Assembly: GCF_019219825.1 (NCBI RefSeq)
Contig: NZ_JAHUXH010000009.1
Location: 186,001 to 250,000, forward strand
Direction: 5' to 3'
Source: Streptomyces sp. TRM70350
Lineage (GTDB): Bacteria > Actinomycetota > Actinomycetes > Streptomycetales > Streptomycetaceae
Length of the DNA: 64,000 nt
Numbering within the stretch: the first letter of the stretch is position 1; each line of letters opens with the position of its first letter. The notes beneath the pieces were generated by a model, which saw only the letters and a program-made list of their open reading frames with translations, was not told where the DNA came from and made no database searches. Made by a program: the position numbers and the translations under genes. Of this stretch, positions 27,656 through 37,244 are shown piece by piece.

Positions 27656-27918
27656 TCATCGTCTACGGCGCCACGCTGGCCATGATCGCGGTGGCCGGCC
27701 TGCTCACCCTGCTGCGTCTCGTCCGCGGCCCGCTTGCCCTCGACCGCATCATGGCGCTCGACGTCCTCGTCACCATGGCCATCGCCGCGATCGCCGTGGG
27801 CATGACGGTACGCGAGGACACCACCGCCATCCCCGTGGTCGTCGTTCTCGCCCTACTGGCCTTCATCGGGTCGGTGACGGCAGCCCACCTGATCGAGAAA
27901 CGGGAAGGCATGCGATGA
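27652..27918 (+). CDS. mrpF: Mrp antiporter subunit F
   Basis: 88 residues, three helices; LRLVRGPLALDRIMALDVLV is the family signature. Preceded by AGGAGGAAACC and overlapping mrpE by four bases (ATGA). Confidence 0.92.
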   Translation: MIIVYGATLAMIAVAGLLTLLRLVRGPLALDRIMALDVLVTMAIAAIAVGMTVREDTTAIPVVVVLALLAFIGSVTAAHLIEKREGMR

Positions 27919-28307
27919 CAACCGCGCGTGACGTGTTCACCGCCGTCCTGTTCCTCACCGGCGCGGTCTTCTGCCTGCTCGGCGCCCTCGGCCTGCTCCG
28001 CTTCCCGGACACCGCGAGCCGTCTCCACGCCGCCGCCAAGGCCCAGACTCTCGGCCTGCTGCTCACCTTGGCCGGAGCGGCCGCGCAGGCGCCCGCGCGC
28101 CATGCCCCCGTCCTGCTGCTCGTCGCCCTCTTCCAGCTGCTCACCGCCCCGATCACCAGCCAGATCATCGGCCGTACCGCCTACCGCACCCACGGCCTCG
28201 ACCACGACCTGCTGTTCCGCGACGAACTCGCGGACCGCCTCGCGCGCGAGGGCACCCCCCTCCACGAACACGACCGGCCGGAGCGCGATGAGGACTCCGA
28301 ACGCTGA
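27915..28307 (+). CDS. mrpG: Mrp antiporter subunit G
   Basis: 130 residues; GALGLLRFPDTASRLHAAAK is the MrpG signature, followed by two more helices and a charged tail. ATGA overlap with mrpF. Completes the A/B-C-D-E-F-G set, so the operon should encode a whole complex. Confidence 0.93.
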   Translation: MTTARDVFTAVLFLTGAVFCLLGALGLLRFPDTASRLHAAAKAQTLGLLLTLAGAAAQAPARHAPVLLLVALFQLLTAPITSQIIGRTAYRTHGLDHDLLFRDELADRLAREGTPLHEHDRPERDEDSER

Positions 28308-28538
28308 ACGCGCCTGTGCGAGCTCACGGTCGTCGACGGGCCGTCCGACGAGCCGGCGGACATCCGGGTCTCAGCCGCCTGCGGCACGAGCGGGGCGCCG
28401 CCTGGAGGACCCGTGGCAACGGCGGACGGGTGCGGTGACGTTTGCGCCGGTCGCCGGGAGGTAACCCGTCAGGCCCCCAGGGTGGCTGCGCCCGGCGGAG
28501 CAGATGTGCATCAGGGGAGGCGGAAGGGGCGATGGCGC

Positions 28539-30380
28539 ATGAAGGTGTCCGACTACATCCTCCAGCGGTTGCGCGAGTGGGAGGTCGACCACGTCTTCGC
28601 CTATGCCGGCGACGGCATCAACGGTCTGCTGGCGGCATGGGGACGCGCCGACAACCACCCCAGGTTCGTTCAGTCCCGGCATGAGGAGATGTCCGCCTTC
28701 CAGGCCGTGGGGTACGCGAAGTTCTCCGGCAAGGTGGGTGTCTGCGCGGCGACCTCGGGCCCGGGCGCGATCCACCTGCTCAACGGCCTGTACGACGCGA
28801 AACTCGACCATGTCCCCGTGGTCGCGCTGGTCGGACAGACCAACCGGAGCGCGATGGGCGGCTCGTACCAGCAGGAGGTCGACCTGCAGAACCTGTACAA
28901 GGACGTGGCCTCGGAGTTCTGCGAGACGGCGATGGTGCCGGAGCAGCTTCCGAACCTCATCGACCGGGCGATGCGCACCGCGTACGCCAAGCGCACCGTC
29001 ACAGCGATCATCATCCCCGCCGACGTACAGGAACTGGACTACAGCCCGCCGACGCACGCCTTCAAGATGGTGCCCTCCAGCATGGGGCTCAGCCACTACG
29101 CCCCGGTGCCCGCCGACACGGACATCGCGCAGGCCGCCGACGTCCTCAACGCCGGTGAGAAGGTGGCCGTCCTCATCGGCCAGGGCGCCCGCGGGGCCCG
29201 CGCCGAGGTGGAGGAGCTGGCGGACATCCTCGGCGCCGGTGTCGCCAAGGCACTGCTGGGCAAGGACGTCCTCCCCGACGACCTGCCCTACGTCACCGGC
29301 GCCATCGGCCTGCTCGGCACCCGCCCCTCGTACGAGCTGATGCGGGACTGCGACACCCTGCTCATGATCGGCTCCAGCTTCCCGTACACGCAGTTCATGC
29401 CGGAGCTGGACCAGGCCCGGGCGGTGCAGATCGACATCGACCCGCACATGATCGGCCTGCGGTACCCCTTCGAGGTCAACCTCGTCGGCGACGCCCGCGA
29501 GACACTGCGCCGACTGCTGCCGCACCTGCGCCGCAAGGACAACCGCGCCTGGCGCGAGAAGATCGAGAAGAACGTCGCCCGCTGGTGGGAGGTCATGCAG
29601 CGCCGCGCCGCCGTCGACGCCGACCCGATCAACCCGGAGTACGTGGTGCACGCCCTGGACGGCAGGCTCCCCGACGACGCCATCATCAGCGCCGACTCCG
29701 GTTCGGCCGCCAACTGGTACGCCCGTCACCTGCGGCTGCGCGGCCGGATGCGCGGCTCCCTGTCGGGCACGCTGGCCACGATGGGGCCGGGTGTGCCGTA
29801 TGCGATCGGCGCGAAGTTCGCCCACCCGGATCGTCCAGCCATCGCCCTCGTCGGCGACGGTGCCATGCAGATGAACGGGATGATGGAAATGGTCACGGCC
29901 GCCAAGTACTGGCCGCAGTGGCCCGACCCGCGTCTCATCGTGGCCGTCCTCAACAACCACGACCTCAACCAGGTCACCTGGGAGATGCGAGCGATGGAGG
30001 GCGCGCCCCAGTTCGAGGAGTCGCAAGCCATCCCCGACCTGCCGTACGCGGAGATCGCGCAGCGCATCGGGCTGGAGGGGGTCCGGGTGGAGAAGCCCGA
30101 GCAGGTCGAGACGGCCTGGGACCGGGCGCTTTCGGCCGACCGGCCCTTCGTCATCGACTTCCGCACCGACCCGGCCGTGCCGCCCATCCCGCCGCACGCG
30201 GAGCTGGACCAGATAGAGGCCGCCGCCGCGGCGATTCTCCGGGGCGACAGCGACCGCGGCTCCATGATCAAGCAGGGAGTCAAGGCCAAGGTGCAGGAGA
30301 TGCTCCCCGGCACTCGGCACCGGGAGGACCGGCCCGGCGCCGGCCCCGACGACAGCGCCGGTGGGAAACCGGGACCCTAA
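28539..30380 (+). CDS. Thiamine-diphosphate enzyme, pyruvate oxidase/dehydrogenase (quinone) type
   Basis: 613 residues with the three domains of ThDP-dependent oxidases: the catalytic glutamate (FVQSRHEEMSAFQAVGYAKF, about residues 43-62), a central FAD/nucleotide-binding fold, and a ThDP site (ALVGDGAMQMNGMMEMVTA to AVLNNHDLNQVTWE). PoxB-type enzymes decarboxylate pyruvate to acetate and pass electrons to quinone at the membrane; substrate identity here is inferred. ATG 28539 follows GGAAGGGG; the frame is open upstream without homology. The gene is convergent with, and overlaps by 4 bases, the D-lactate dehydrogenase-like gene. Confidence 0.85.
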   Translation: MKVSDYILQRLREWEVDHVFAYAGDGINGLLAAWGRADNHPRFVQSRHEEMSAFQAVGYAKFSGKVGVCAATSGPGAIHLLNGLYDAKLDHVPVVALVGQTNRSAMGGSYQQEVDLQNLYKDVASEFCETAMVPEQLPNLIDRAMRTAYAKRTVTAIIIPADVQELDYSPPTHAFKMVPSSMGLSHYAPVPADTDIAQAADVLNAGEKVAVLIGQGARGARAEVEELADILGAGVAKALLGKDVLPDDLPYVTGAIGLLGTRPSYELMRDCDTLLMIGSSFPYTQFMPELDQARAVQIDIDPHMIGLRYPFEVNLVGDARETLRRLLPHLRRKDNRAWREKIEKNVARWWEVMQRRAAVDADPINPEYVVHALDGRLPDDAIISADSGSAANWYARHLRLRGRMRGSLSGTLATMGPGVPYAIGAKFAHPDRPAIALVGDGAMQMNGMMEMVTAAKYWPQWPDPRLIVAVLNNHDLNQVTWEMRAMEGAPQFEESQAIPDLPYAEIAQRIGLEGVRVEKPEQVETAWDRALSADRPFVIDFRTDPAVPPIPPHAELDQIEAAAAAILRGDSDRGSMIKQGVKAKVQEMLPGTRHREDRPGAGPDDSAGGKPGP

Positions 30381-33300
30381 CTGCGTCCCTGGAGCCGCTT
30401 GCGGAGCAGCAGAGCCATAGTCAGTGCCCCGACCGCCGCACCTCCCGCCGCGGCCGGTCGCAGCAGAGCACGTGGACCAGGGCGTGACGGGCGCTCGGGC
30501 TCGGTGCTTCCTCCCCGGAGCGCGGCGGCCAGGACCTCGGCCAGGTGCAGAGGGCGGCGCCCGGTGCCGGCCTGTTCGACCTGCGTGCGGCAGCTGAAGC
30601 CGTCCGCCAGGATCAGTGTCGTCGCGTCCGCGTCCCGTACGGCCGGAAGCAGTCCCGCTTCCGCGCACGCCATGGAGACGTCGTAGTGGCCCTTCTCGAA
30701 GCCGAAGTTGCCGGCCAGCCCGCAGCAGCCCTCGTCCAGTACGTCGGCGGTGACGCCCGCGCGTTTCAGCAGCTCGCGGTCGGCGTCGAAGCCCATCACG
30801 GCGTACTGGTGGCAGTGGCGTTGGACCAGCGCGCGGGCGTCGACGGCGGGCGGGTCCCAGTCCTCGGCGCGTTCCACGAGCAGCTCGGCCAGGGTCCGGG
30901 TCTGCTCCCGCAGACGTTCGATGTCCGGGTCGTTCGGGAGGAGTTCCGGGGCGTCGGCGCGGAAGACGGCGGTGCAGCTGGGTTCCAGTCCCACCACGGG
31001 TGTGCCCCGGCGCAGGTCCTCGCGCAGTACGTCGATGGTGTGCGCGAGGACGCGTTTGGCGACGTTCAGCTGGCCTGTGGAGATCCAGGTCAGTGCGCAA
31101 CACACCGCCGCCCGGGGCACCTTGACGCGGAAGCCCGCGGCCTCCAGGACCTCGACGGCGGCCTTGCCGATCGCGGGGTGGAAGTGGTCGGTGAAGGTGT
31201 CGGGCCACACCACGACCTCGCCGCGGTGTCCGTCGCCGCGCGGTCCGTCCCGCTCGCGCCACCAGTCGGTGAAGCGCTGCTCGGCGAAGAGGGGCAGGTC
31301 CCGTTCGGGGGCGATGCCGCCGAGGACCTTCGCCACGCGGGTCACCCAGGGCAGGGAGGTCAGTGCGTTGACCGTGCGGGGGGCCAGCGCGGCGACACGG
31401 GCGGCGGCGGGCAGCCAGCCCATCGAGTAGTGGGCGCGGGGGCGCAGCCGCCCCGCGTAGTGGTGGTGCAGGAACTCGGCCTTGTAGGTGGCCATGTCGA
31501 CGTTGACGGGGCAGTCCGTCTTGCAGCCCTTGCAGGCCAGGCAGAGATCGAGGGCGTCGTGCACCTCGCGGGAGCGCCAGTCGGAGGGGACGGGTGAGTC
31601 GTTGCGGACCATCTCGAACAGCAGACGTGCCCGGCCGCGCGTGGAGTGTTCCTCCTCGCGGGTGGCGCGGTAGCTGGGGCACATCACACCGCCCTCCAGG
31701 GACCGGCACTTGCCGACGCCGACGCAGCGGGCGGCGGCCCGGCTGAACTTGCCGTCGTCGTGCGGATAGGCGAAGGCGGTGTCCGGCTTCCAGGGACGGT
31801 AGTCCGCCCCCAGGCGCAGGTTCTCGTCCAAGCGGTAGGGCCGTACGACCTTGCCGGGGTTCATGCGGTCGCCCGGGTCGAACAGTCCCTTCAGCCGCTG
31901 GAACCCCTCGACCAGCTCGGGCCCGAACATCTTCACCAGCAGCTCGCCCCGCGCCTGCCCGTCGCCGTGCTCGCCGGACAGCGACCCGCCGTAGGCGACG
32001 ACCAGGTCGGCGGCCTTCTCCACGAAGGCCCTCATCCGGGCCACGCCCTCCTCGGACTCCAGGTCGAAGGGGATGCGGGTGTGGACGCAGCCGTGACCGA
32101 AGTGGCCGTACACCGAGGGCTGCCCGTAGCCGAACTCCTCGTACATCTGCTTCAGGTCGCGCAGGTAGTCACCGAGGCGCTCGACCGGAACGGCCGAGTC
32201 CTCCCAGCCCTCCCATGTGTCGGGCTCCCCCGGGACGTGGGCCGTCGCCCCCAGACCGGACTCACGCACCAGCCACAGCTCGCGCATCTGCTGCTCGTCG
32301 TCGTACCAGGTGTGGTCGGCCGCGCCCGGTGCCGCCTCGATCAGCGCCCTGGTCCTCTCCCGCACCTGCTCACGGGTGTCACCGTGGAACTGGACCATCA
32401 GGTACGCCTGTCCGTCGGGAAGCTTCGCCAGGGCCTCGGGGTTGAGGTCCTTCTTGCGCTGGTAGTGGACCAGCCGGCGGTCCACGCCCTCCAAAGCCAG
32501 CGGCTTGTGTTCCAGGACGGCCGGTACGTGGTCGGCGGCCTCGCAGATGTCCCGGTAGCCGAGGACCACCAGTGAGCGGTGCGGGGGCACGGGCACCAGC
32601 TCCAGTTCGGCGCGCAGAACGGTGACGAGCGTGGACTCCGAACCGGTCAGCAACCCGGCCACGTCGAAGCCGTGCTCGGGCAGGAGCGAGTCGAGGTTGT
32701 AGCCGGACACCCGGCGGGGGATGTCGGGGAAGCGTTCCCGGACGAGGTCGGCGTACCGGTCCCGCAGGGCCGCCATCCCCCGGTACAGCTCGGCCTGCCG
32801 GCCCTCGCCGGACATCAGCCGCTCCAGTTCGCCCGTCTCGGTCCGGCCGACCCACATGCGGACCCCGTCGTAGGTCAGCACCTGAAGGCGGTGCAGGTTG
32901 TCGACGACCTTGCCGTACGCCTGGGCCGTCGAGCCGCACGAGTTGTTGCCGATCATTCCGCCGATGGTGCAGTTCGGGTGGGTGGCGGGCCTCGGCCCGT
33001 ACTGCAGGCCGTACTCGGCGAGCTGCCGGTTCAGATCGTCCAGCACGATCCCCGGCTCGACGACGCACCGCCGCCTCTCGGCGTCCACCGACACCAGCCG
33101 GTTGCAGTACTTGCTCCAGTCCACAACGACGGCGGTGTTGCAGCACTCTCCGGCCAGGCTGGTGCCGCCGCCCCGGGACAGCAAGGGGGCGCCGTGCTCC
33201 CGGCAGACCGCCACGGCCTCCTCGGCCGCTTCAATGGTGCGCGGGATCACGACCCCGATGGGCACCTGCCGGTAGTTGGAGGCGTCCGTCGAATACGCCC

Positions 33301-33427
33301 CACGTGTGCCCGCGTCGAAACGGACCTCGCCGTCGACGCGGGCCTGCAGGTTCCGTCGCAGTGTTTCGGCATCCACTTCTGCCGAGGTCCGGCGGACAAC
33401 GGGCGGGGGTAGATCGACCGGGTTCAT
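30377..33427 (-). CDS. FAD- and Fe-S-containing D-lactate dehydrogenase-like protein
   Basis: 1016 residues, a fusion of a GlcD-type flavoprotein and a GlcF-type iron-sulfur protein. PCMH FAD domain: LLSRGGGTSLAGECCNTAVV (about 80-100) and HPNCTIGGMIGNNSCGSTA. Then FAD-oxidase C domain with HFGHGCVHTRIPF. Iron-sulfur part: CVGVGKCRS, CLACKGCKTDCPVNVD, and two CCG-type motifs (VCCALTW, CCGLAGNFGFEKGHYD). Family members oxidise D-lactate or other 2-hydroxyacids into the quinone pool. ATG 33427 follows GGAAGG. It ends opposite the pyruvate-oxidase gene, suggesting a shared role in respiratory carbon overflow. A C-terminal helix (AVGALTMALLL) may tether it. Confidence 0.9.
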   Translation of the reverse strand: MNPVDLPPPVVRRTSAEVDAETLRRNLQARVDGEVRFDAGTRGAYSTDASNYRQVPIGVVIPRTIEAAEEAVAVCREHGAPLLSRGGGTSLAGECCNTAVVVDWSKYCNRLVSVDAERRRCVVEPGIVLDDLNRQLAEYGLQYGPRPATHPNCTIGGMIGNNSCGSTAQAYGKVVDNLHRLQVLTYDGVRMWVGRTETGELERLMSGEGRQAELYRGMAALRDRYADLVRERFPDIPRRVSGYNLDSLLPEHGFDVAGLLTGSESTLVTVLRAELELVPVPPHRSLVVLGYRDICEAADHVPAVLEHKPLALEGVDRRLVHYQRKKDLNPEALAKLPDGQAYLMVQFHGDTREQVRERTRALIEAAPGAADHTWYDDEQQMRELWLVRESGLGATAHVPGEPDTWEGWEDSAVPVERLGDYLRDLKQMYEEFGYGQPSVYGHFGHGCVHTRIPFDLESEEGVARMRAFVEKAADLVVAYGGSLSGEHGDGQARGELLVKMFGPELVEGFQRLKGLFDPGDRMNPGKVVRPYRLDENLRLGADYRPWKPDTAFAYPHDDGKFSRAAARCVGVGKCRSLEGGVMCPSYRATREEEHSTRGRARLLFEMVRNDSPVPSDWRSREVHDALDLCLACKGCKTDCPVNVDMATYKAEFLHHHYAGRLRPRAHYSMGWLPAAARVAALAPRTVNALTSLPWVTRVAKVLGGIAPERDLPLFAEQRFTDWWRERDGPRGDGHRGEVVVWPDTFTDHFHPAIGKAAVEVLEAAGFRVKVPRAAVCCALTWISTGQLNVAKRVLAHTIDVLREDLRRGTPVVGLEPSCTAVFRADAPELLPNDPDIERLREQTRTLAELLVERAEDWDPPAVDARALVQRHCHQYAVMGFDADRELLKRAGVTADVLDEGCCGLAGNFGFEKGHYDVSMACAEAGLLPAVRDADATTLILADGFSCRTQVEQAGTGRRPLHLAEVLAAALRGGSTEPERPSRPGPRALLRPAAAGGAAVGALTMALLLRKRLQGRS

Positions 33428-33893
33428 ACACTGCCTTCCACTCACGGATACCTGACCGGGCGTCACAGGGCCGACGGTCGATGCCGCCCCCCGTCAGGGC
33501 TTTCTGCCCCCGCCGACGCCTGCGGCTTGCGGCCGGCAGCCCGGGCGATGTGCCGGGCGCCACGGATACGGCCTCGAAGGCGGTCTTCCCGGTCCATCGA
33601 ACCCGGTCACCCATCGAACCCGGTCACCCGGTTTCCTCAGCGTCACCCGGGACGCCGCGCCGTGCACCCCGAGGACAAGCGGCGCCAACCACCGGGCCCG
33701 GGTAACCCTGCCGTCTCAGCGGCAAACCGGTTCGGCGTTGTTCGGCACGCTCTCTCCCAGTTGCCTGGGCTCGGCAACGAGCCACGGTGCTGTGCGATGG
33801 CCGATCCCATCACCCTCTTACGCCTCACGTGTCGCCCGGCGGGTACTCGTGTACGGCCTTGACCGGAGGTCCGCGTTCCGTGAAACGGCGTGC
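33428..33893. other. Intergenic region between divergent dld-like and nfeD genes
   Basis: No gene is supported. It should hold the two divergent promoters; I see no clear consensus boxes. A tandem repeat lies at 33595-33628. Confidence 0.5.
33595..33628. repeat. 17-bp tandem repeat, two copies
   Basis: CATCGAACCCGGTCACC is present twice, back to back, with a third partial start (CGG) after it. Could be slippage or a doubled binding site in the divergent promoter region. Confidence 0.75.
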
Positions 33894-33911
33894 AGGGAGG
33901 GAGTGGATGCG

Positions 33912-35261
33912 ATGATCGGCTGCGGCCCTCGCGCGATGGCCGGGATGTTCGCCCGGGCGCTCCTGGTCGCTCTGGCGTGCGTGCTCGGGCTGCCCGCCGC
34001 CGGTGCGGCGCAGGAGTCGCGTGTCCTGGTGACGCGGGTGGACGGCACGATCACGCCGGTCATCGCGGACCACCTTCAGGAGGGGCTGCGCACCGCGGAA
34101 CGGGGCGGCTACGCCGCGTACGTGGTGGAGATCGACACACCGGGCGGTCTGCTGGTGTCCACCAGGGAGATCGTGCAGGACTTCCTGTCCTCGCCGGTGC
34201 CGGTCATCGCCTATGTCACGCCCGCGGGTGCGAGGGCGGCGTCGGCCGGTGCCTACATCACGATGTCCGCGCACGTCGCCGCGATGGCACCCGGCACGCA
34301 CATCGGCGCGGCGACACCGGTGACCGGGCAGGGGGAGGAGGCGAGCGACAAGGTGGTCAACGACTCGGCCGCGTTCGCCGTGTCGATCGCCGAGCGCCGC
34401 GACCGCAACACCGAGCTCGCCGAGAGCATGGTGCGTGAAGGGACATCGGTCGCCGACCGGGAGGCCCTGCGGGACAACGTCGTCGACCTCGTGTCGCCCT
34501 CCAGAAGTTCGCTGCTCGACGAGGTGGACGGACGCACGGTCGTCGTGGGACCGCAGGACGCCGCCCGTGAGGTCGTGCTGCACACCGCGGACGCCCGGGT
34601 GGTCGAGCACGACCTGGGGTTCTTCGGCAACCTGCGGCAGTGGCTGGCCAGCCCGGAACTGGCGTTCTTGTTCCTGTCCATCGGAACCCTCGCCGTCCTC
34701 TACGAGCTGGCCGCACCGGGCATCGGCTTCGCCGGCGTTCTCGGCGGCATCCTGCTGGTGCTGGGTTTCGTGGCGTTGAGTGTGCTGCCGTTCAACGTCG
34801 GCGGGCTGCTGCTGCTCCTGCTGGCCGCCGGACTGTTCCTCGGCGAAGTCCTCACGCCGGGAGTCGGCGTGTTCGCCGCAGGGGGGACCGCTTCGCTGGT
34901 GATGGCCGGGATCCTGCTGTTCCGGGGAGAGCTCCGCGTCGATCCCGCGGTGCTGTGGCCCACCGCCCTCGTCGTCGGAGGTGGAGCGCTCATCGCGGGC
35001 CGCCTCGCCTGGCGGGCACGCCGCGCCCCCACCCTGGGCGGCAAGGACGCCCTGGTGGGACAGGAGGCAGTGGTCACGCGCACCGAGGGCGGTGCCGGTC
35101 AGGTCCTGCTCGACGGAGCGTGGTGGACGGTACGCGGACGCCACGGCCCGGTGGGAGAGGGAAGCCGCGTGCGCGTGGTGGCCCGCGAGGGACTCGACCT
35201 CATCGTCGAAGACGCACCCAGCCCCGGCGAGGACCGGGGGCCCACGGAGGAGGAACCATGA
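33912..35261 (+). CDS. nfeD: NfeD-family membrane serine protease (ClpP-like, long form)
   Basis: 449 residues: signal peptide (about 1-35), a ClpP/SppA-like protease domain with VIAYVTPAGARAASAGAYIT (catalytic serine) and AAMAPGTHIGAATPV, four membrane helices (about 245-375) and a C-terminal OB-fold (GQEAVVTRTEGGAGQVLLDG). Long NfeD proteins cleave hydrophobic stretches of stomatin-like partners. The partner gene follows with an ATGA overlap. ATG 33912 is chosen for the GGAG 8 bases upstream; in-frame GTG 33903 is too near the ribosome site. Confidence 0.92.
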   Translation: MIGCGPRAMAGMFARALLVALACVLGLPAAGAAQESRVLVTRVDGTITPVIADHLQEGLRTAERGGYAAYVVEIDTPGGLLVSTREIVQDFLSSPVPVIAYVTPAGARAASAGAYITMSAHVAAMAPGTHIGAATPVTGQGEEASDKVVNDSAAFAVSIAERRDRNTELAESMVREGTSVADREALRDNVVDLVSPSRSSLLDEVDGRTVVVGPQDAAREVVLHTADARVVEHDLGFFGNLRQWLASPELAFLFLSIGTLAVLYELAAPGIGFAGVLGGILLVLGFVALSVLPFNVGGLLLLLLAAGLFLGEVLTPGVGVFAAGGTASLVMAGILLFRGELRVDPAVLWPTALVVGGGALIAGRLAWRARRAPTLGGKDALVGQEAVVTRTEGGAGQVLLDGAWWTVRGRHGPVGEGSRVRVVAREGLDLIVEDAPSPGEDRGPTEEEP

Positions 35262-36043
35262 ACGGCGCACTGACCGGCATCATCGTCGCGGCGGCCGTCG
35301 CGCTGCTGCTCCTGCTCATGGCCGTCAAGATCGTCCCCGAGTACGAACGCGGAGTGATCTTCCGCCTCGGACGCATCATCGGAGCCAAGGGGCCCGGCCT
35401 CTTCGTGATCATTCCCTTCGTCGACCGCATGGTCCGTGTGTCTTTGCGGACGGTCACGATGGACATCCCGCCGCAGGACATCATCACCAAGGACAACGTC
35501 ACCGTACGGGTCAACGCCGTGACCTACTTCAACGTCGTCGACCCCAACCGCTCGGTGGTCGCCATCGAGGACCACATCAAGGGGACCTCGCAGGTCGCCC
35601 AGACCACCCTGCGCAGCATCCTCGGCCAGATCGACCTGGACGAACTGCTGGTCAACCGGGACGAGATCAACCAGAGGCTGCAGCAGATCATCGACCGCGT
35701 CACCAACCCGTGGGGCGTCAAGGTCACCCTCGTCGAGGTCAAGGACGTCGAACTGCCGCAGCCCATGCGCCGTGCCATGGCCCGCCAGGCGGAGGCCGAG
35801 CGCGACCGACGGGCCAAGGTCATCCACGCCAAGGGCGAGTACGAGGCCGCCGAGACCCTGGCCGACGCCGCCGACCGTCTCGAAGGCCATCCCGCCGCAC
35901 TCCACCTGCGGATCCTGTCCACCATGGCCGAGATCACCAGTGAACGGAACTCCACCCTCATCTTCCCGCTCCCCATGGAGGTGCTGCGCCTCGTCGACAC
36001 GCTCCGCCCGTCCGACACGACCGCCGCCGTGACGAAGTCATGA
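35258..36043 (+). CDS. Slipin/SPFH-domain membrane protein
   Basis: 261 residues. One N-terminal membrane helix, then a stomatin/SPFH domain: VPEYERGVIFRLGRIIGAKG, VDRMVRVSLRTVTMDIPPQD and GVKVTLVEVKDVELPQPMRR, ending in a short helical region. Slipins scaffold membrane microdomains and are paired with NfeD proteases across bacteria. Translationally coupled to nfeD. Confidence 0.93.
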   Translation: MNGALTGIIVAAAVALLLLLMAVKIVPEYERGVIFRLGRIIGAKGPGLFVIIPFVDRMVRVSLRTVTMDIPPQDIITKDNVTVRVNAVTYFNVVDPNRSVVAIEDHIKGTSQVAQTTLRSILGQIDLDELLVNRDEINQRLQQIIDRVTNPWGVKVTLVEVKDVELPQPMRRAMARQAEAERDRRAKVIHAKGEYEAAETLADAADRLEGHPAALHLRILSTMAEITSERNSTLIFPLPMEVLRLVDTLRPSDTTAAVTKS

Positions 36044-36100
36044 CCACGCCCCCTGGGGCTCCTCCGGCTTCGTCATGCGCTGAACACCGAGGTGACCGAC

Positions 36101-36499
36101 ATGAGTTCCGCGATGAACGAAAACCACGCGTTCGCTCGGATCGAACGACGTCTGGCCCGTGAGGATCCCGAACTGGTCCGGCGCCTCAGCGCCATCAACA
36201 GCCAGTTCCCCGACATGGTGGACGAACGGGTCACGGCAACCGAGGAGCGGCTCATGGACCACACCGAGGAGCGGCTCACTCAAGACGGCCTTGCCACAGA
36301 CCGGGCCGCCGAGGAGCACCTCGCCGAGCAGTCCGAAGACGGCGGCCCCAGGCGCTCATGGACTGCCGTGATCGCCGTGGTGCTGGTCGCTGTGGCCGTC
36401 CTCGGACTGCTGCTCACCGCGATCCTGTCGGCACCCGGCGGCAAGCAGGAGCCGTTGCAGCCACACGGGCTCGCTCCTCCTCCTGCGGCCTCTGACTGA
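36101..36499 (+). CDS. DUF3040-type small membrane protein
   Basis: 132 residues. N-terminal half acidic and helical (AFARIERRLAREDPELVRRL matches the DUF3040 start), then one strong membrane helix (VIAVVLVAVAVLGLLLTAIL) and a Pro-rich tail. Function unknown. It follows the slipin gene by under 60 bases with AGGTGA upstream, so it may belong to that operon. Confidence 0.7.
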   Translation: MSSAMNENHAFARIERRLAREDPELVRRLSAINSQFPDMVDERVTATEERLMDHTEERLTQDGLATDRAAEEHLAEQSEDGGPRRSWTAVIAVVLVAVAVLGLLLTAILSAPGGKQEPLQPHGLAPPPAASD

Positions 36500-36501
36500 C
36501 C

Positions 36502-36680
36502 TTGGGCGACCCGGCCGGAACACTGGTCAAACGCTCTGAGGAGGCTTCGCTCGTGGTGCTGGGGCATCGCGGCGGTGCCGGGTTCCCGCGCCTGCCCCTG
36601 GGGTCGGTGAGCCTGCACGTGGCAACGCACGCCGAGTGCCCTGTGCTGACTGTCCACGGTCACCCTCGCCCGGTCGTGAA
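36502..36680 (+). pseudogene. Universal stress protein C-terminal fragment
   Basis: DPAGTLVKRSEEASLVVLGH then RGGAGFPRLPLGSVSLHVAT and CPVLTV are the last two strands and ATP-binding GxxG-S loop of a Usp domain. The first 90 residues are missing. Confidence 0.7.
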
Positions 36681-36698
36681 ACGCCTCCAGACGCTCTC

Positions 36699-37244
36699 TC
36701 ACCGCGCGGGGAGCAGCAGGGCTTCATTGGTGTAGTCGATGGTGATGCGCCCGAAGCCGCTGAGGACGTCCGAGCCGAGCAGGCCCTCGATCGGCTGGCC
36801 GAGCAGGCCCTCGATCGGCTGGGTCTGTGACGATTCCGGCATGTCGATGACGGCGGCGTCGGTTGCCTCGAGGGTGACCTCCCCGGCCCTCCAGTCGCGC
36901 ATCTCGACCACGGGCGCGCGGTCCGTGCCGATGACTCCGCTGATGGGCCGCCGTTCCCCTGTTCTGGGCAGATTCAGCTCGCGGGCGACATCGTCGTCGA
37001 CGACACTGGCGGAGGCGCCGGTGTCCAGCACGAAGGTGAAGGGCCCCTCGCCTTCGATGGTGATGGGCACCAGGGCCATGGTCTGCCCGCCGCGTTCGAC
37101 GACCGTGATAGGGACCCGACGGGTATCGGTTGCTTCCGGCGACTGTGCAGTGGAATCCGTCGGGGCGTCGGCGCATCCCGCCACGAGTGCGGTTGCGAGG
37201 CCGAGCGCCGCACAGCCTGCGGTGAGACCCATGAGAAAAGGCAT
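36699..37244 (-). CDS. Retropepsin-like aspartic protease, predicted lipoprotein
   Basis: 181 residues. Lipoprotein signal (ALGLATALVAGCADAP; C25 as the lipid site), then a single-domain aspartic protease with FVLDTGASASVVDDDVAREL (catalytic DTG) and late hydrophobic GLLGSDVLSGFG, the second family block. It should act as a dimer on the outer face of the membrane. GAAGGGCGG precedes the ATG. An 8-residue unit QPIEGLLG is present twice just before the SDVL block, due to a 24-bp tandem duplication that preserves the frame. Confidence 0.8.
   Translation of the reverse strand: MPFLMGLTAGCAALGLATALVAGCADAPTDSTAQSPEATDTRRVPITVVERGGQTMALVPITIEGEGPFTFVLDTGASASVVDDDVARELNLPRTGERRPISGVIGTDRAPVVEMRDWRAGEVTLEATDAAVIDMPESSQTQPIEGLLGQPIEGLLGSDVLSGFGRITIDYTNEALLLPAR
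36777..36824. repeat. 24-bp tandem duplication inside the aspartic protease
   Basis: Two adjacent copies starting GAGCAGGCCCTCGATCGGCT that differ only in the last two bases. Encodes the doubled QPIEGLLG. Confidence 0.85.

Noticed and set aside
28371..31709. 1112-codon minus-strand frame
   Set aside because: Runs antisense to the ThDP enzyme and out of frame in the D-lactate dehydrogenase; not a protein.
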